9,562 bases of DNA from Clostridia bacterium (lineage in GTDB: Bacteria; Bacillota_A; Clostridia; Lachnospirales; Cellulosilyticaceae), in assembly GCA_029239935.1 (NCBI GenBank), contig JARBTY010000111.1, forward strand, positions 1 to 9,562. The letters are read 5' to 3'. The notes under the pieces were generated by a model that saw only the letters and a program-made list of their open reading frames with translations, was not told the DNA's origin and made no database searches. Positions 1-6,863 of the stretch are shown here, one piece after another (position 1 is the stretch's first letter; each line of letters begins with the position of its first letter). The position numbers were made by a program, and so were the translations under genes.

Positions 1-105
1 AAAAAGAATAGTTTAATATTTTCGGTTAAATTGTAGATTCTAAATTTTAAAGTTTAAAATCTTCATTTGATTGTGTTTAGTTTTCAAAGTACAAAGTTGA
101 AACGC
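1..105 (-). promoter_or_regulatory. Probable rRNA operon leader (16S leader), running off the left edge
   Basis: Read on the minus strand, this stretch follows two consensus promoters and carries ACTTTGAAAACTAAAC at 75-90. That closely resembles the boxA-like antitermination element found in Firmicutes rRNA leaders and spacers, where NusB/NusE (S10) bind the nascent RNA. No open reading frame begins here. A perfect A/T dyad, ATTTTAAA-G-TTTAAAAT, lies at 44-60. The 16S gene itself is not in the window: I infer that it begins to the left. A 16S-23S spacer could carry the same boxA-like string, but the tandem promoters directly upstream argue for the head of an operon. Confidence 0.68.
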
Positions 106-111
106 TTGATT

Positions 112-140
112 AGTATATCAATCCTGTTGCTATATGTCAA
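112..140 (-). promoter_or_regulatory. Strong sigma-A promoter, proximal rrn promoter (P2)
   Basis: On the minus strand there is a perfect -35 TTGACA (135-140), a 17-nt spacer and a -10 TATACT (112-117, 5 of 6 matches). The seventh base after the -10 is a G (complement of position 105), a plausible +1. GTP-initiated rrn promoters are a known basis of growth-rate and stringent control in Firmicutes, so regulation by the GTP pool is a reasonable inference. Confidence 0.85.
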
Positions 141-176
141 CACTTTTCTTTAGCTTATTATGTGCTGACTTCATGA

Positions 177-206
177 ATTATACTAGATTTTATCATTATT
201 TGTCAA
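177..206 (-). promoter_or_regulatory. Strong sigma-A promoter, distal rrn promoter (P1)
   Basis: On the minus strand there is a perfect TTGACA (201-206), an 18-nt spacer and a perfect TATAAT (177-182). It lies about 65 bp upstream of the second promoter, the tandem layout common in Bacillus and Clostridium rRNA operons. Its -35 sits only 7 nt after the stop codon of the preceding gene, with no terminator between them. Confidence 0.85.
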
Positions 207-213
207 CCTCTTT

Positions 214-909
214 TTATAACAATAGACTGCCTTTATTTTTTTCAAGCCACTCTTTGTCTTGTTCATAGTTCGGCAGTATTTCTTTTAGCTTTGCCAGCTC
301 ATTCCCCTTCTCCGCCACACTATTTAATTTGCATAATCCTCTCACTAAGAGATAATCAATGACACTAACCGGTACTGTACCTATCATTACATTTACAAAA
401 AGTTTATGGTTGTTTATCTCAAATAATAGGTCTTCCTCTTCTTCTATTATGATTTCTTTAGGCACCTCTTTGAATAGTTCGCCATATAACTGCAATCTTT
501 CTTTTATTTTTATATGAAGCTTTTTTTGATACCACATAACTAAAGCTTTTTTGATTAATTTTTGATTCTCTGTATAGGTTCTGATTACAAATTTTCCTTT
601 TATGAGCTTAACCTCCATAGGCACGGTGTCATCATCTTTAATAATCTCTACACCATAATGCTTTCCTAAATAGACAACATCTTCTGAAATCTCCTCTTTC
701 TGTCTTGCCCGCAGTTGGCTGTTTAGTTCCGTTAGAATCCAAGGTGCATGACCTTTTACTTTATCCATCACCGTTGCTAGAGACGTTCCTAATGGTGCGC
801 TGACATTCACTTCTCCTCCTCCGCCAATATTAATAGATATTGCTCTTATCTTTTTATATATCAGATTATAATCTATTCTTTTCTCCTTGTATTCAAAACT
901 TAGTTTCAT
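214..909 (-). CDS. YgjP/DUF45-family protein with a lost metallopeptidase site (pseudoenzyme)
   Basis: 231 residues. The N-terminal part (about 15-65, KIRAISINI...VNVSAPLGTSL...WIL) and the LGKHYGVEI block near 82-90 match the YgjP/DUF45 family of SprT-like zinc metallopeptidases. In that family the C-terminal half carries a WGSC motif, then HELCH and a further His downstream. Here the equivalent block reads DYLLVRGLCKL (185-195), so His, Glu and His are replaced by Arg190, Gly191 and Lys194. The WGSC block is an acidic stretch (156-166) and the third ligand region is AEKGNE. The ending (LPNYEQDKEWL) still aligns. The reading frame is intact over normal family length, so this looks like a retained non-catalytic homologue rather than a decaying gene. 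An AAGAGGG ribosome binding site lies 5 nt before the ATG. The gene runs straight into the rRNA promoters. Confidence 0.85.
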   Translation of the reverse strand: MKLSFEYKEKRIDYNLIYKKIRAISINIGGGGEVNVSAPLGTSLATVMDKVKGHAPWILTELNSQLRARQKEEISEDVVYLGKHYGVEIIKDDDTVPMEVKLIKGKFVIRTYTENQKLIKKALVMWYQKKLHIKIKERLQLYGELFKEVPKEIIIEEEEDLLFEINNHKLFVNVMIGTVPVSVIDYLLVRGLCKLNSVAEKGNELAKLKEILPNYEQDKEWLEKNKGSLLL

Positions 910-1060
910 GGCAGCCCTCTTTAATAAATGTATTTTAACTTGTATGTCATTGATACTTACTAGTTTTGTATTTATGTTTTGATTATATTCTTCATTAAGG
1001 GAAATTTTTTTAATTTTGATTTTCCTTTAATATTATTTAGAAACTAATCTTGTTTTGTAT

Positions 1061-1088
1061 TTATCAACTATTTATAATATGTTATAAT
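1061..1088 (+). promoter_or_regulatory. Probable sigma-A promoter for the 1120 gene
   Basis: TTATCA (1061-1066), a 16-nt spacer and a perfect TATAAT (1083-1088), about 30 nt before the proposed ATG. A second TATAAT lies at 1073-1078 with a weaker TTGTTT (1050-1055) 17 nt upstream, so two overlapping promoters are possible. Confidence 0.55.
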
Positions 1089-1119
1089 AAATAAGAATAG
1101 AGTGAGGAAGGGGATTATA

Positions 1120-1527
1120 ATGTGTATTCATACCAGTGAACTCGAAGCCTTTCAAATACTTATAGGTAATATTCTTATACGGAATAAGAGTATTTTAGAC
1201 CAAACGACCAAATTGCAAGATGCTTGCACTCACCTTTGCAGAACGATTTCAAAGGCTGCTACTACTTGTGGTTGTATTACTATCGATGCTACAAAACAGC
1301 CTTATAACTTTTCCGAAAACATATCTTTAGATGAAATTAAAGATTTGATGCATACGCACATCAATGGGCATTTATGTGAAGATTGTCAGGATCTTTTAGA
1401 AAAAGAACTGGGCCGTGTACTTTTTTACAGCGGTGCCATTGCTAATACATTTGATATATCATTATCTGATGTACTTCAAAAAGAAAAAACACGTACTGAA
1501 TTACTTGGTAAATATTCTTTAAAATAA
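1120..1527 (+). CDS. Small Cys-rich helical protein of unknown function (distant MazG-like resemblance)
   Basis: I do not recognise this family with confidence. The protein is 135 residues if it starts at the ATG at 1120. A GTG at 1102 would add six residues, but the ribosome binding site AGGAAGGGG (1105-1113) lies inside that extension at ideal distance from the ATG, so the ATG is preferred. The protein appears soluble and mostly helical. It has seven cysteines, including C50-x-C52 and C86-x-x-C89, which could form a metal or disulfide site. Residues 94-118 (EKELGRVLFYSGAIAN...LSDVL) recall the second helix pair of all-alpha MazG-type NTP pyrophosphohydrolases (ELGDxL). The metal-binding Asp of that motif is Arg99 here, so activity is doubtful. 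The gene has its own promoter and a strong terminator and looks monocistronic. Confidence 0.8.
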   Translation: MCIHTSELEAFQILIGNILIRNKSILDQTTKLQDACTHLCRTISKAATTCGCITIDATKQPYNFSENISLDEIKDLMHTHINGHLCEDCQDLLEKELGRVLFYSGAIANTFDISLSDVLQKEKTRTELLGKYSLK

Positions 1528-1584
1528 ACTTATTCAAAACTGGCTGCTTTCTATAAAAAAGTAGTCAGTTTTTTGAATAAGTTT
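1526..1584 (+). terminator. Intrinsic terminator inside a long inverted repeat
   Basis: The core stem pairs AACTGGCTGC (1538-1547) with GTAGTCAGTT (1561-1570), including two G-U pairs, and is followed by TTTT (1571-1574). The arms continue outward: AAACTTATTC (1526-1535) is the exact reverse complement of GAATAAGTTT (1575-1584), so an extended hairpin of over 20 bp is possible. It overlaps the stop codon of the 1120 gene and separates it from the Nudix gene. Confidence 0.85.
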
Positions 1585-1616
1585 AAATAACGTTTTATAG
1601 CGTAACGGAGGACTTT

Positions 1617-2093
1617 ATGAACCTAAGACCAAGAGCAGCAGCTATCATTATCAATTCATCCAATGAACTGCTTGTTTTAAAACAAAAAAATCCCTATACG
1701 GGATTTGAATGGTGGACGCTTCCCGGTGGCGGAATGGAAGCCGAAGAAAGTGTTATTGATACGATTGTCCGCGAAGTATTAGAAGAATGTAATGTGAGAT
1801 GCCGCCCAACTAAACTGATTTATGTCAGTGAATATATGGACTATAGCATTGATACCCATCATTTAGGTATGTTTTTTCTAACAACCATAGATAATATTCA
1901 AGATTTAAAAGCAGGATGTGACCCTGAGATTGAAGAGCAATATATTAAAGAGTGCCGATTTATTTCTGAAATGCAATTAAAAAGCTCTAGCATTCCTATT
2001 TATCCGCCTGTATTTAAACATCAATTTTGGGAAGATCTAAAAAATGGCTTTACCAATCATGAAGTTTACCTTCGTGGAAAAATTTCAGAATAA
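1617..2093 (+). CDS. Nudix hydrolase
   Basis: 158 residues. Nudix enzymes hydrolyse a nucleoside diphosphate linked to another moiety, using Mg2+ held by the Nudix box. The box is visible at residues 38-60: G38, five residues, E44, seven residues, then R52-E53-V54-L55-E56-E57, preceded by the usual LPGGG. The catalytic Glu residues are all present. The only departure is Asn59 where the family usually has Gly. The substrate cannot be told from sequence: it could be an oxidised nucleotide, ADP-ribose or a nucleotide sugar. A perfect GGAGG (1607-1611) lies 5 nt before the ATG. The last 9 bp overlap the 3' end of the convergent radical SAM gene, so the two transcripts would be antisense to each other at their tails. 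Confidence 0.92.
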   Translation: MNLRPRAAAIIINSSNELLVLKQKNPYTGFEWWTLPGGGMEAEESVIDTIVREVLEECNVRCRPTKLIYVSEYMDYSIDTHHLGMFFLTTIDNIQDLKAGCDPEIEEQYIKECRFISEMQLKSSSIPIYPPVFKHQFWEDLKNGFTNHEVYLRGKISE

Positions 2094-2978
2094 GCTCAAC
2101 TGTTTTTTTTCATAATGTCCCTGATAAGCCGAAACAATATCCTTCATTTTATAAAGCATACCTAGTCTTTCGCACTCTTCACCCAATACTTTCTGCAGTC
2201 TTTTTGCCCGTGGTGAAGAACATGCGTAACGGTTACCAAATGTTTTGATATAGTCTTCTTTTAATGCCTGGTCTGGAAACAACTGCTCTAGCTGGTCATA
2301 AAAGTAGTCCCTTTGATTTTGTCTCAGTGTAACGCCCATACCATAGGCAAAAATGAACTTTGCACCACAGGTGTAAGCCTGTCGTACGACCTCTAAAATG
2401 TTTTCTTCTGTGTCATTGATAAAAGGCAAAATTGGCATAAGTAAAACCCCTGTAAAAATATCCCGCTCTGAAAGTCTTTTTATAGCCTCAAAACGTTTGG
2501 AGCTTACGCAGACATGGGGCTCAATTTTTTTACTTAAAGCATCGTCAAAGCTTGTGATAGTCATTTTTACAAGTGTCGGGGAATGCTTTTTTATGTCTTC
2601 TAATATATCTATATCTCTTACAATGAGATCACTTTTAGTCGCAATAGCACTTCCAAACTCATAGGCATTAATCAACTCCAGTGCATTTCTTGTCAGCTTC
2701 AAATCCTTTTCGAAGGGATTATAGGGATCGCTCATAGCTCCTGTACCAACAACTCCCGTTTTTGTTTTTCTTCTTAAGCCATCTCTTATCAGCTGCAGAG
2801 CATTTTCCTTGGCTCTTACTTCATCAAAATGCACAATATGATAGCAGCTGCTCCTTGAGTCGCAGTAAATACACCCATGAGAACATCCTTTGTAAATATT
2901 CATATTATAATGGATATTAAACCAAGTATTTGTGTTTGTATAACCCGATACAATTGTTTTTGCAGGAATATATTTCAT
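2085..2978 (-). CDS. SPL-family radical SAM protein (COG1533-like)
   Basis: 297 residues. The [4Fe-4S] cluster motif C32-x3-C36-x2-C39 (GCSHGCIYCD, followed by SRSSCY) is characteristic of the family related to spore photoproduct lyase SplB. The middle (GTGAMSDPYNPFE, ITSFDDAL, PILPFINDTEENI) fits the radical SAM partial TIM barrel with its SAM-binding strands. True SplB repairs the UV-induced spore photoproduct. The broader family is often called 'DNA repair photolyase', but most members lack a proven reaction, so I do not assign splB. The start is supported by AAAGGGGA about 7 nt before the ATG. It lies 77 bp downstream of radA on the same strand and may be co-transcribed with it. It is convergent with the Nudix gene. 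Confidence 0.9.
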   Translation of the reverse strand: MKYIPAKTIVSGYTNTNTWFNIHYNMNIYKGCSHGCIYCDSRSSCYHIVHFDEVRAKENALQLIRDGLRRKTKTGVVGTGAMSDPYNPFEKDLKLTRNALELINAYEFGSAIATKSDLIVRDIDILEDIKKHSPTLVKMTITSFDDALSKKIEPHVCVSSKRFEAIKRLSERDIFTGVLLMPILPFINDTEENILEVVRQAYTCGAKFIFAYGMGVTLRQNQRDYFYDQLEQLFPDQALKEDYIKTFGNRYACSSPRAKRLQKVLGEECERLGMLYKMKDIVSAYQGHYEKKQLSLF

Positions 2979-3055
2979 AACAGTCCCCTTTCACTTCTGA
3001 TTATCTCACTTTTCAGCTGACAACAGTATGTCATATTTGACTGTCTATTTGACTT

Positions 3056-4417
3056 CTATTGTAAAAGTGCACCTAACGCCTCACTTACATTGCTTACCCC
3101 AACAATTTTAATACCATTTACCTTTGGCATCTTATCTAAATTGGCTTTTGGCATAATACAGGTTTTAAAGCCTAGTTTAGCTGATTCTATCACTCTTTTT
3201 TCTGCCATTGAGACGGCTCTTATCTCTCCTGTAAGTCCCACTTCTCCAAATACTATGGTCTGAGGATTGATGGCTATATTTCTAAAACTAGAAGCTATAG
3301 CGGCTATAATGCCTAGATCAAGAGCAGGCTCATTGACTTTTAACCCTCCGGCCAGATTGACATACGTATCATGATTACCAAGATCCATACCAGCCCTCTT
3401 ATCTAATACTGCAATCAAAATAACAACCCTATTATAGTCTACCCCTGTAGCTGTACGTCTTGGCATACCAAAGCTTGTAAAACTTGATAAGGCCTGCACC
3501 TCAAGGAGCATAGGCCTTGTCCCTTCCATTGTACAGCTGACTATAGAACCTGATGCATTGGTTGGCCTGCCGCTGAGCATGATTTCTGATGGATTAAGAA
3601 CCTCTTTTAACCCGATATCTGCCATCTCAAATACACCAATCTCGTTGGTTGAACCAAATCTGTTTTTAACTGCTCTTAGTATCCTAAATGAGGCATGTCT
3701 CTCCCCTTCAAAATAAAGTACCGTGTCTACCATATGCTCAAGCACTCTTGGCCCTGCTAAAGACCCCTCTTTCGTAACATGTCCTACTATCATAATCGTA
3801 ATGCCATAACCCTTTGCAAGGTTCATCAGCATATGAGTAGCTTCTCTGACTTGACTGACACTCCCTGGGGCTGAAGATACTTCTTCGCAGTAGACAGTCT
3901 GAATGGAATCAATAATGACTAGGTCTGGTTTTGTTGTCTTGATTAATGTCTGCACCGCATTTACACTTGTTTCAGATAAAAGCGAAAGGTTTGAGGTATG
4001 AACACCCAGCCTTTCAGCACGCATTTTGATTTGGGCAGCTGACTCTTCACCAGATACATAAAGTACAGTCTTATTTTGACTCCCAATGGTCTCGCATATT
4101 TGAAGCAGTAATGTGGATTTACCTATTCCAGGGTCTCCCCCAACTAATATAAGCGAACCCTTTACAATACCTCCTCCAAGTACCCGATCTAACTCCTGCA
4201 TGCCTGTCGTTGTTCTATTCTCTTCTTCAATAATAACTTCATGCAATTTAACAGGCAAGTTACCTCCTGCTGCCGATTTGCTAAGCTTCGGTTTGGCCGT
4301 GTCTACAACCTCCTCTACCAAACTGCCCCACTCATTACATGAGGGACATCTCCCCATCCATTTACTTGCTTCATAACCACACTGCTGACAAATATATACT
4401 TGTTTTAATTTCGCCAT
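3056..4417 (-). CDS. radA: DNA repair protein RadA (Sms)
   Basis: 453 residues, the normal length for RadA. The order is a four-Cys zinc finger (C10, C13, C24, C27), a RecA-like ATPase with Walker A GGDPGIGKST (93-102) and Walker B LVIID (166-170), the RadA-specific KNRFG motif (251-255), and a C-terminal Lon-protease-like domain (about 290-453) containing GEVGLTGEIR. RadA is a hexameric DnaB-like motor that promotes branch migration and D-loop extension in homologous recombination. It acts in repair and, in some Firmicutes, in natural transformation. The start ATG has AAGGGAAGAG just upstream. In many Firmicutes radA lies beside clpC and disA. Here it stands apart, followed by an SPL-type radical SAM gene. 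Confidence 0.98.
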   Translation of the reverse strand: MAKLKQVYICQQCGYEASKWMGRCPSCNEWGSLVEEVVDTAKPKLSKSAAGGNLPVKLHEVIIEEENRTTTGMQELDRVLGGGIVKGSLILVGGDPGIGKSTLLLQICETIGSQNKTVLYVSGEESAAQIKMRAERLGVHTSNLSLLSETSVNAVQTLIKTTKPDLVIIDSIQTVYCEEVSSAPGSVSQVREATHMLMNLAKGYGITIMIVGHVTKEGSLAGPRVLEHMVDTVLYFEGERHASFRILRAVKNRFGSTNEIGVFEMADIGLKEVLNPSEIMLSGRPTNASGSIVSCTMEGTRPMLLEVQALSSFTSFGMPRRTATGVDYNRVVILIAVLDKRAGMDLGNHDTYVNLAGGLKVNEPALDLGIIAAIASSFRNIAINPQTIVFGEVGLTGEIRAVSMAEKRVIESAKLGFKTCIMPKANLDKMPKVNGIKIVGVSNVSEALGALLQ

Positions 4418-4529
4418 ATTCTCTTCCCTTCTCTCCAGTCTATCTATATGTTAAATAGGATTTATGTACGTCTCCACCATTTTATTATAAACATATATTG
4501 TTCCTAAAAATACACTCTCTTCTATAAAA

Positions 4530-4567
4530 ATCATAGAAAATGCCAATACCACATAAGGTATTGACAT
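4530..4567 (-). terminator. Intrinsic terminator after the histidine kinase gene
   Basis: On the minus strand ATGTCAATACC (4557-4567) pairs with GGTATTGGCAT (4540-4550) around a 6-nt loop, followed by TTTTCTATGATTTTT. The single imperfect pair is a G-U wobble in the minus-strand RNA but a C/A mismatch in the plus-strand RNA, which fits minus-strand use. It begins 18 nt beyond the kinase stop codon and closes the unit ahead of radA. Confidence 0.85.
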
Positions 4568-4584
4568 TTAGTTTATCATATCTT

Positions 4585-5973
4585 TTAATTTTTAGGCATT
4601 ATTATATTAAATACCGTACCTTCATTTATTTTACTTTCTGCCTGTATCGTTCCGCCATGGGCTTCTATAATCGCTTTTGTAATGGTTAACCCTATGCCTA
4701 TGCCCCCCGTTTTATGGCTCCTGGATTTATCTGCTCTGTAAAACCGCTCAAAAATATGCGGCAAATCTAGTTCACTTATCCCAATGCCTGTATCTTTTAT
4801 TTTTATTTCAAGAGTCCCGCGGTACTCTTTCACCTCTATAAAAATTTCTCCTCCTTCTTCTGAATACTTAATGGCATTAGATATCAGGTTATTAAATACT
4901 TGACTCATTTTATCCTGATCTGCATAAACTAAAACCGAATGCTGATCGTAGTTGACCCTAATTTTTTTGGCAAAAAAGTCATTTTCATAATTGTTTAAAA
5001 GTCTTATCAGAAGCTTTGACAGGTCAAATTCTTCTTGATGAAGCAGTACATTTTCATTCTCAACCCCTGATAAATCTTCAATACTGCCAATCAGCCGTCT
5101 CATCCTGATGATTTCATCATAACAACTTGAGAGCCTCTCTGTGTTCATCTCCCAAATTCCATCAATCATGGCTTCCATATGTCCCTGCACCGATGTCAAA
5201 GGTGTCCTTAACTCATGGGCTACATCTTGTGTCAGTTGCTTCCTCAGCTTTTCTTTGTTTTCTAGGGCTTCTGATAAATGATTAATCGTCTTTATAAGTG
5301 TATCAATCTCTTTGGTGCTCGAAACATCCTTTAATCTCTCTTTATATTTCCCTTCTGATAATAAAGATGCTTTTTGGGCTATTCTATTAAGAGGCCTACT
5401 TATCCTTAAGGACATGAGAATCCCTACCCCAACTGCTAAAATCAGTGATCCTATACCTATGATCACAAACAAGGTATTGAGTGCCTTAATAAATATCAGC
5501 TCTTCATCATTAAAATAATAGGGGCCAATATATCCTGTCGTTAATGTCCCAATCGTTTTATTGTTCACAACCAGAGGATATGATTTTTCTTGATAATCCC
5601 CTTTCCAGTTCTCAGAATAGCTATACATATTATTCCGCATCCCTGTTATCATAGCTTCACATAGGCCATTATTATGCCGTGACGCAGACCATAAGCTTTG
5701 ACTGTTTTTATCCAAGACCTCAATAACCATGCCATTTTGCAGTGCATTCATACCAATTCTTTCTATATAAAGCACATCCCATACCTTATCTTCTTCATAT
5801 TGCATTTTTATGAGTTTAATAATTTCACTGGTTTGTTTTTCCTGCCTGTTAATAACATAATCTTGGAATTGCTTTTTAATATATATATTGGCTATCAAAC
5901 TAATAAGCCCTACAACAATCATAACCATCAGTATATAAGAGAGGGTTAACTTACTTTTTAGCGAATACTTCAT
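4585..5973 (-). CDS. Sensor histidine kinase, HAMP-HisKA-HATPase type
   Basis: 462 residues, inner-membrane sensor of the BaeS/PhoR-like class. Membrane segments lie at about 11-32 and 165-188 and flank an extracytoplasmic sensor of about 130 residues. Then come HAMP (about 189-240), HisKA with phospho-acceptor H253 in DVAHELRTPLT, and the ATPase with N-box N361/N366, G1 DTGIGI (394-399) and G2 GGIGIGLT (423-430). All catalytic motifs are intact. The start follows the response regulator stop by 2 nt, and a GGGGGTGA ribosome binding site lies inside the end of that gene, so the pair is translationally coupled. The ligand is unknown. The sensor contains H100, C105, M108, M112 and M116 in a short stretch, which could be a metal site given the neighbours, but this is only inference. 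Confidence 0.96.
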   Translation of the reverse strand: MKYSLKSKLTLSYILMVMIVVGLISLIANIYIKKQFQDYVINRQEKQTSEIIKLIKMQYEEDKVWDVLYIERIGMNALQNGMVIEVLDKNSQSLWSASRHNNGLCEAMITGMRNNMYSYSENWKGDYQEKSYPLVVNNKTIGTLTTGYIGPYYFNDEELIFIKALNTLFVIIGIGSLILAVGVGILMSLRISRPLNRIAQKASLLSEGKYKERLKDVSSTKEIDTLIKTINHLSEALENKEKLRKQLTQDVAHELRTPLTSVQGHMEAMIDGIWEMNTERLSSCYDEIIRMRRLIGSIEDLSGVENENVLLHQEEFDLSKLLIRLLNNYENDFFAKKIRVNYDQHSVLVYADQDKMSQVFNNLISNAIKYSEEGGEIFIEVKEYRGTLEIKIKDTGIGISELDLPHIFERFYRADKSRSHKTGGIGIGLTITKAIIEAHGGTIQAESKINEGTVFNIIMPKN

Positions 5974-5975
5974 GA

Positions 5976-6674
5976 CTAATCACCCCCAAATTTATAACCA
6001 ATACCACGAATAGTTAGAACATATTTGCACTCTTTAGGATCTGTTTCTATTTTAGCCCTTAGATTTTTAATATGAGAATCTATTGTTCTATCATATCCTA
6101 AGTAGTCTCCATCAAATGCTGCATAAATCAACTCTTCTCTTGTAAAAACTTTGTTTGGGCGCTTTGCTAAAGTCATTAATATTTTAAATTCACTTGGGGT
6201 TAGATACATGATTTCATCTGCTTTTTTAACAGTATAATCTATCTGGCTAATCTTTAAATCCCCTTGATTAAAAGATAAAATAGCTGATTGGGGCTTTTCT
6301 TCTGAAACTCTCCTTAAAAGTGCCTTAACTCTAGCAACCATCTGCCTAGGGCTAAAGGGTTTTGTCATGTAGTCATCCGCCCCAATATCAAGACCATTAA
6401 GAATACTTTCTTCGTGAGATTTAGCCGTTAACATGATAATAGGTACCTTGGATAGTTTTCTAAGCTCTTTACATATTTGTTCCCCGCTGATATCCGGAAG
6501 CATTAGATCTAACAAAACAAGATCAATATCCTGACTACTAAACAGTTGAAGTGCATCTCGTCCATTAAACGCCTTATAAACTTCATAACCGCTGTTAAGC
6601 AGATAGGATTCTATGAATTCTACTATTTTTTCTTCATCTTCGACCACAAGTATCTTTTTAGACATATGCTCCAT
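5976..6674 (-). CDS. OmpR/PhoB-family response regulator
   Basis: 232 residues. The receiver domain (about 7-120) has the acidic pair E12/D13, phospho-acceptor D56 in LLDLMLP, switch T83 and K105 in TKPF. The C-terminal winged-helix DNA-binding domain (about 135-230) ends in the typical RTIDSHIKNLRAKI...RGIGYKF. It is the cognate partner of the kinase directly downstream. Two starts are possible. The ATG at 6674 has GAGG 8 nt upstream, lying in the last codons of the microprotein gene. The ATG at 6665 has only a very close GGAG. I prefer 6674. It would bind direct repeats in target promoters, and the neighbouring envelope genes are the obvious candidates. Confidence 0.97.
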   Translation of the reverse strand: MEHMSKKILVVEDEEKIVEFIESYLLNSGYEVYKAFNGRDALQLFSSQDIDLVLLDLMLPDISGEQICKELRKLSKVPIIMLTAKSHEESILNGLDIGADDYMTKPFSPRQMVARVKALLRRVSEEKPQSAILSFNQGDLKISQIDYTVKKADEIMYLTPSEFKILMTLAKRPNKVFTREELIYAAFDGDYLGYDRTIDSHIKNLRAKIETDPKECKYVLTIRGIGYKFGGD

Positions 6675-6679
6675 CCTAT

Positions 6680-6802
6680 TTACCTCTTATCAGTTTTATT
6701 AAGCTTGCAACAATCCATTCTTGCTTTTCCATATACTTCTTCGTTCTGCTGTGCAATTTTAAGAAGCAGCTTATTAATTGCTTTTTTAAGTTTTTTAAAC
6801 AT
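6680..6802 (-). CDS. 40-residue Cys-Cys microprotein, LDCC-motif putative metal-binding type
   Basis: A complete small gene: ATG at 6802, TAA at 6680-6682, preceded by a near-perfect AGGAGGG 7 nt upstream. The product starts MFKKLKKAINKLLLKIAQ, a basic amphipathic helix. It continues with an acidic/polar turn (NEEVYGKAR) and ends with MDCCKLNKTDKR. The lysine-rich helix plus [L/M]DCC-x-LN plan matches tiny Firmicutes proteins annotated, from memory, as 'LDCC motif putative metal-binding protein'. Here Met replaces Leu. The vicinal cysteines could bind a soft metal or be a redox switch, and the helix could lie on the membrane surface. Its stop is 5 nt before the response regulator start, and its last codons hold that gene's ribosome binding site, so the two are very likely coupled. 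Confidence 0.8.
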   Translation of the reverse strand: MFKKLKKAINKLLLKIAQQNEEVYGKARMDCCKLNKTDKR

Positions 6803-6863
6803 AGTTTACCCTCCTGTAGTATTTATATTATTAACTAGTATAAGCTCCTCCTCCAATCTTTTA

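Noticed and set aside
2398..2664. Open frame on the plus strand inside the radical SAM gene
   Set aside because: It lies wholly antisense to a well-supported gene, has low-complexity Ser/Ile-rich composition and no convincing ribosome binding site.
3018..3033. TGACA/TGTCA inverted repeat between radA and the radical SAM gene
   Set aside because: The stem is only 5 bp with no U-run after it, so it is neither a convincing terminator nor a clear operator.
4113..4376. Open frame on the plus strand inside radA
   Set aside because: Antisense shadow of the conserved RadA coding sequence, with no recognisable domain.
4484..4489. TATAAT on the minus strand as the radA promoter
   Set aside because: The -10 is perfect and sensibly placed, but the region 17 nt upstream has no -35 resemblance and there is no exact TGn extension. 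In DNA this AT-rich the hexamer alone is weak evidence.
5312..5949. Two plus-strand open frames inside the histidine kinase gene
   Set aside because: Their membrane-like composition is the expected antisense image of the kinase N-terminus. There is no independent start signal.
6803..6863. Internal promoter or second ribosome binding site between the DUF2318 and microprotein genes
   Set aside because: A GGAGGAGGAG stretch sits after the DUF2318 stop, but no start codon follows at a usable distance. The TTGGAG/TAATAA pair is a poor promoter match.
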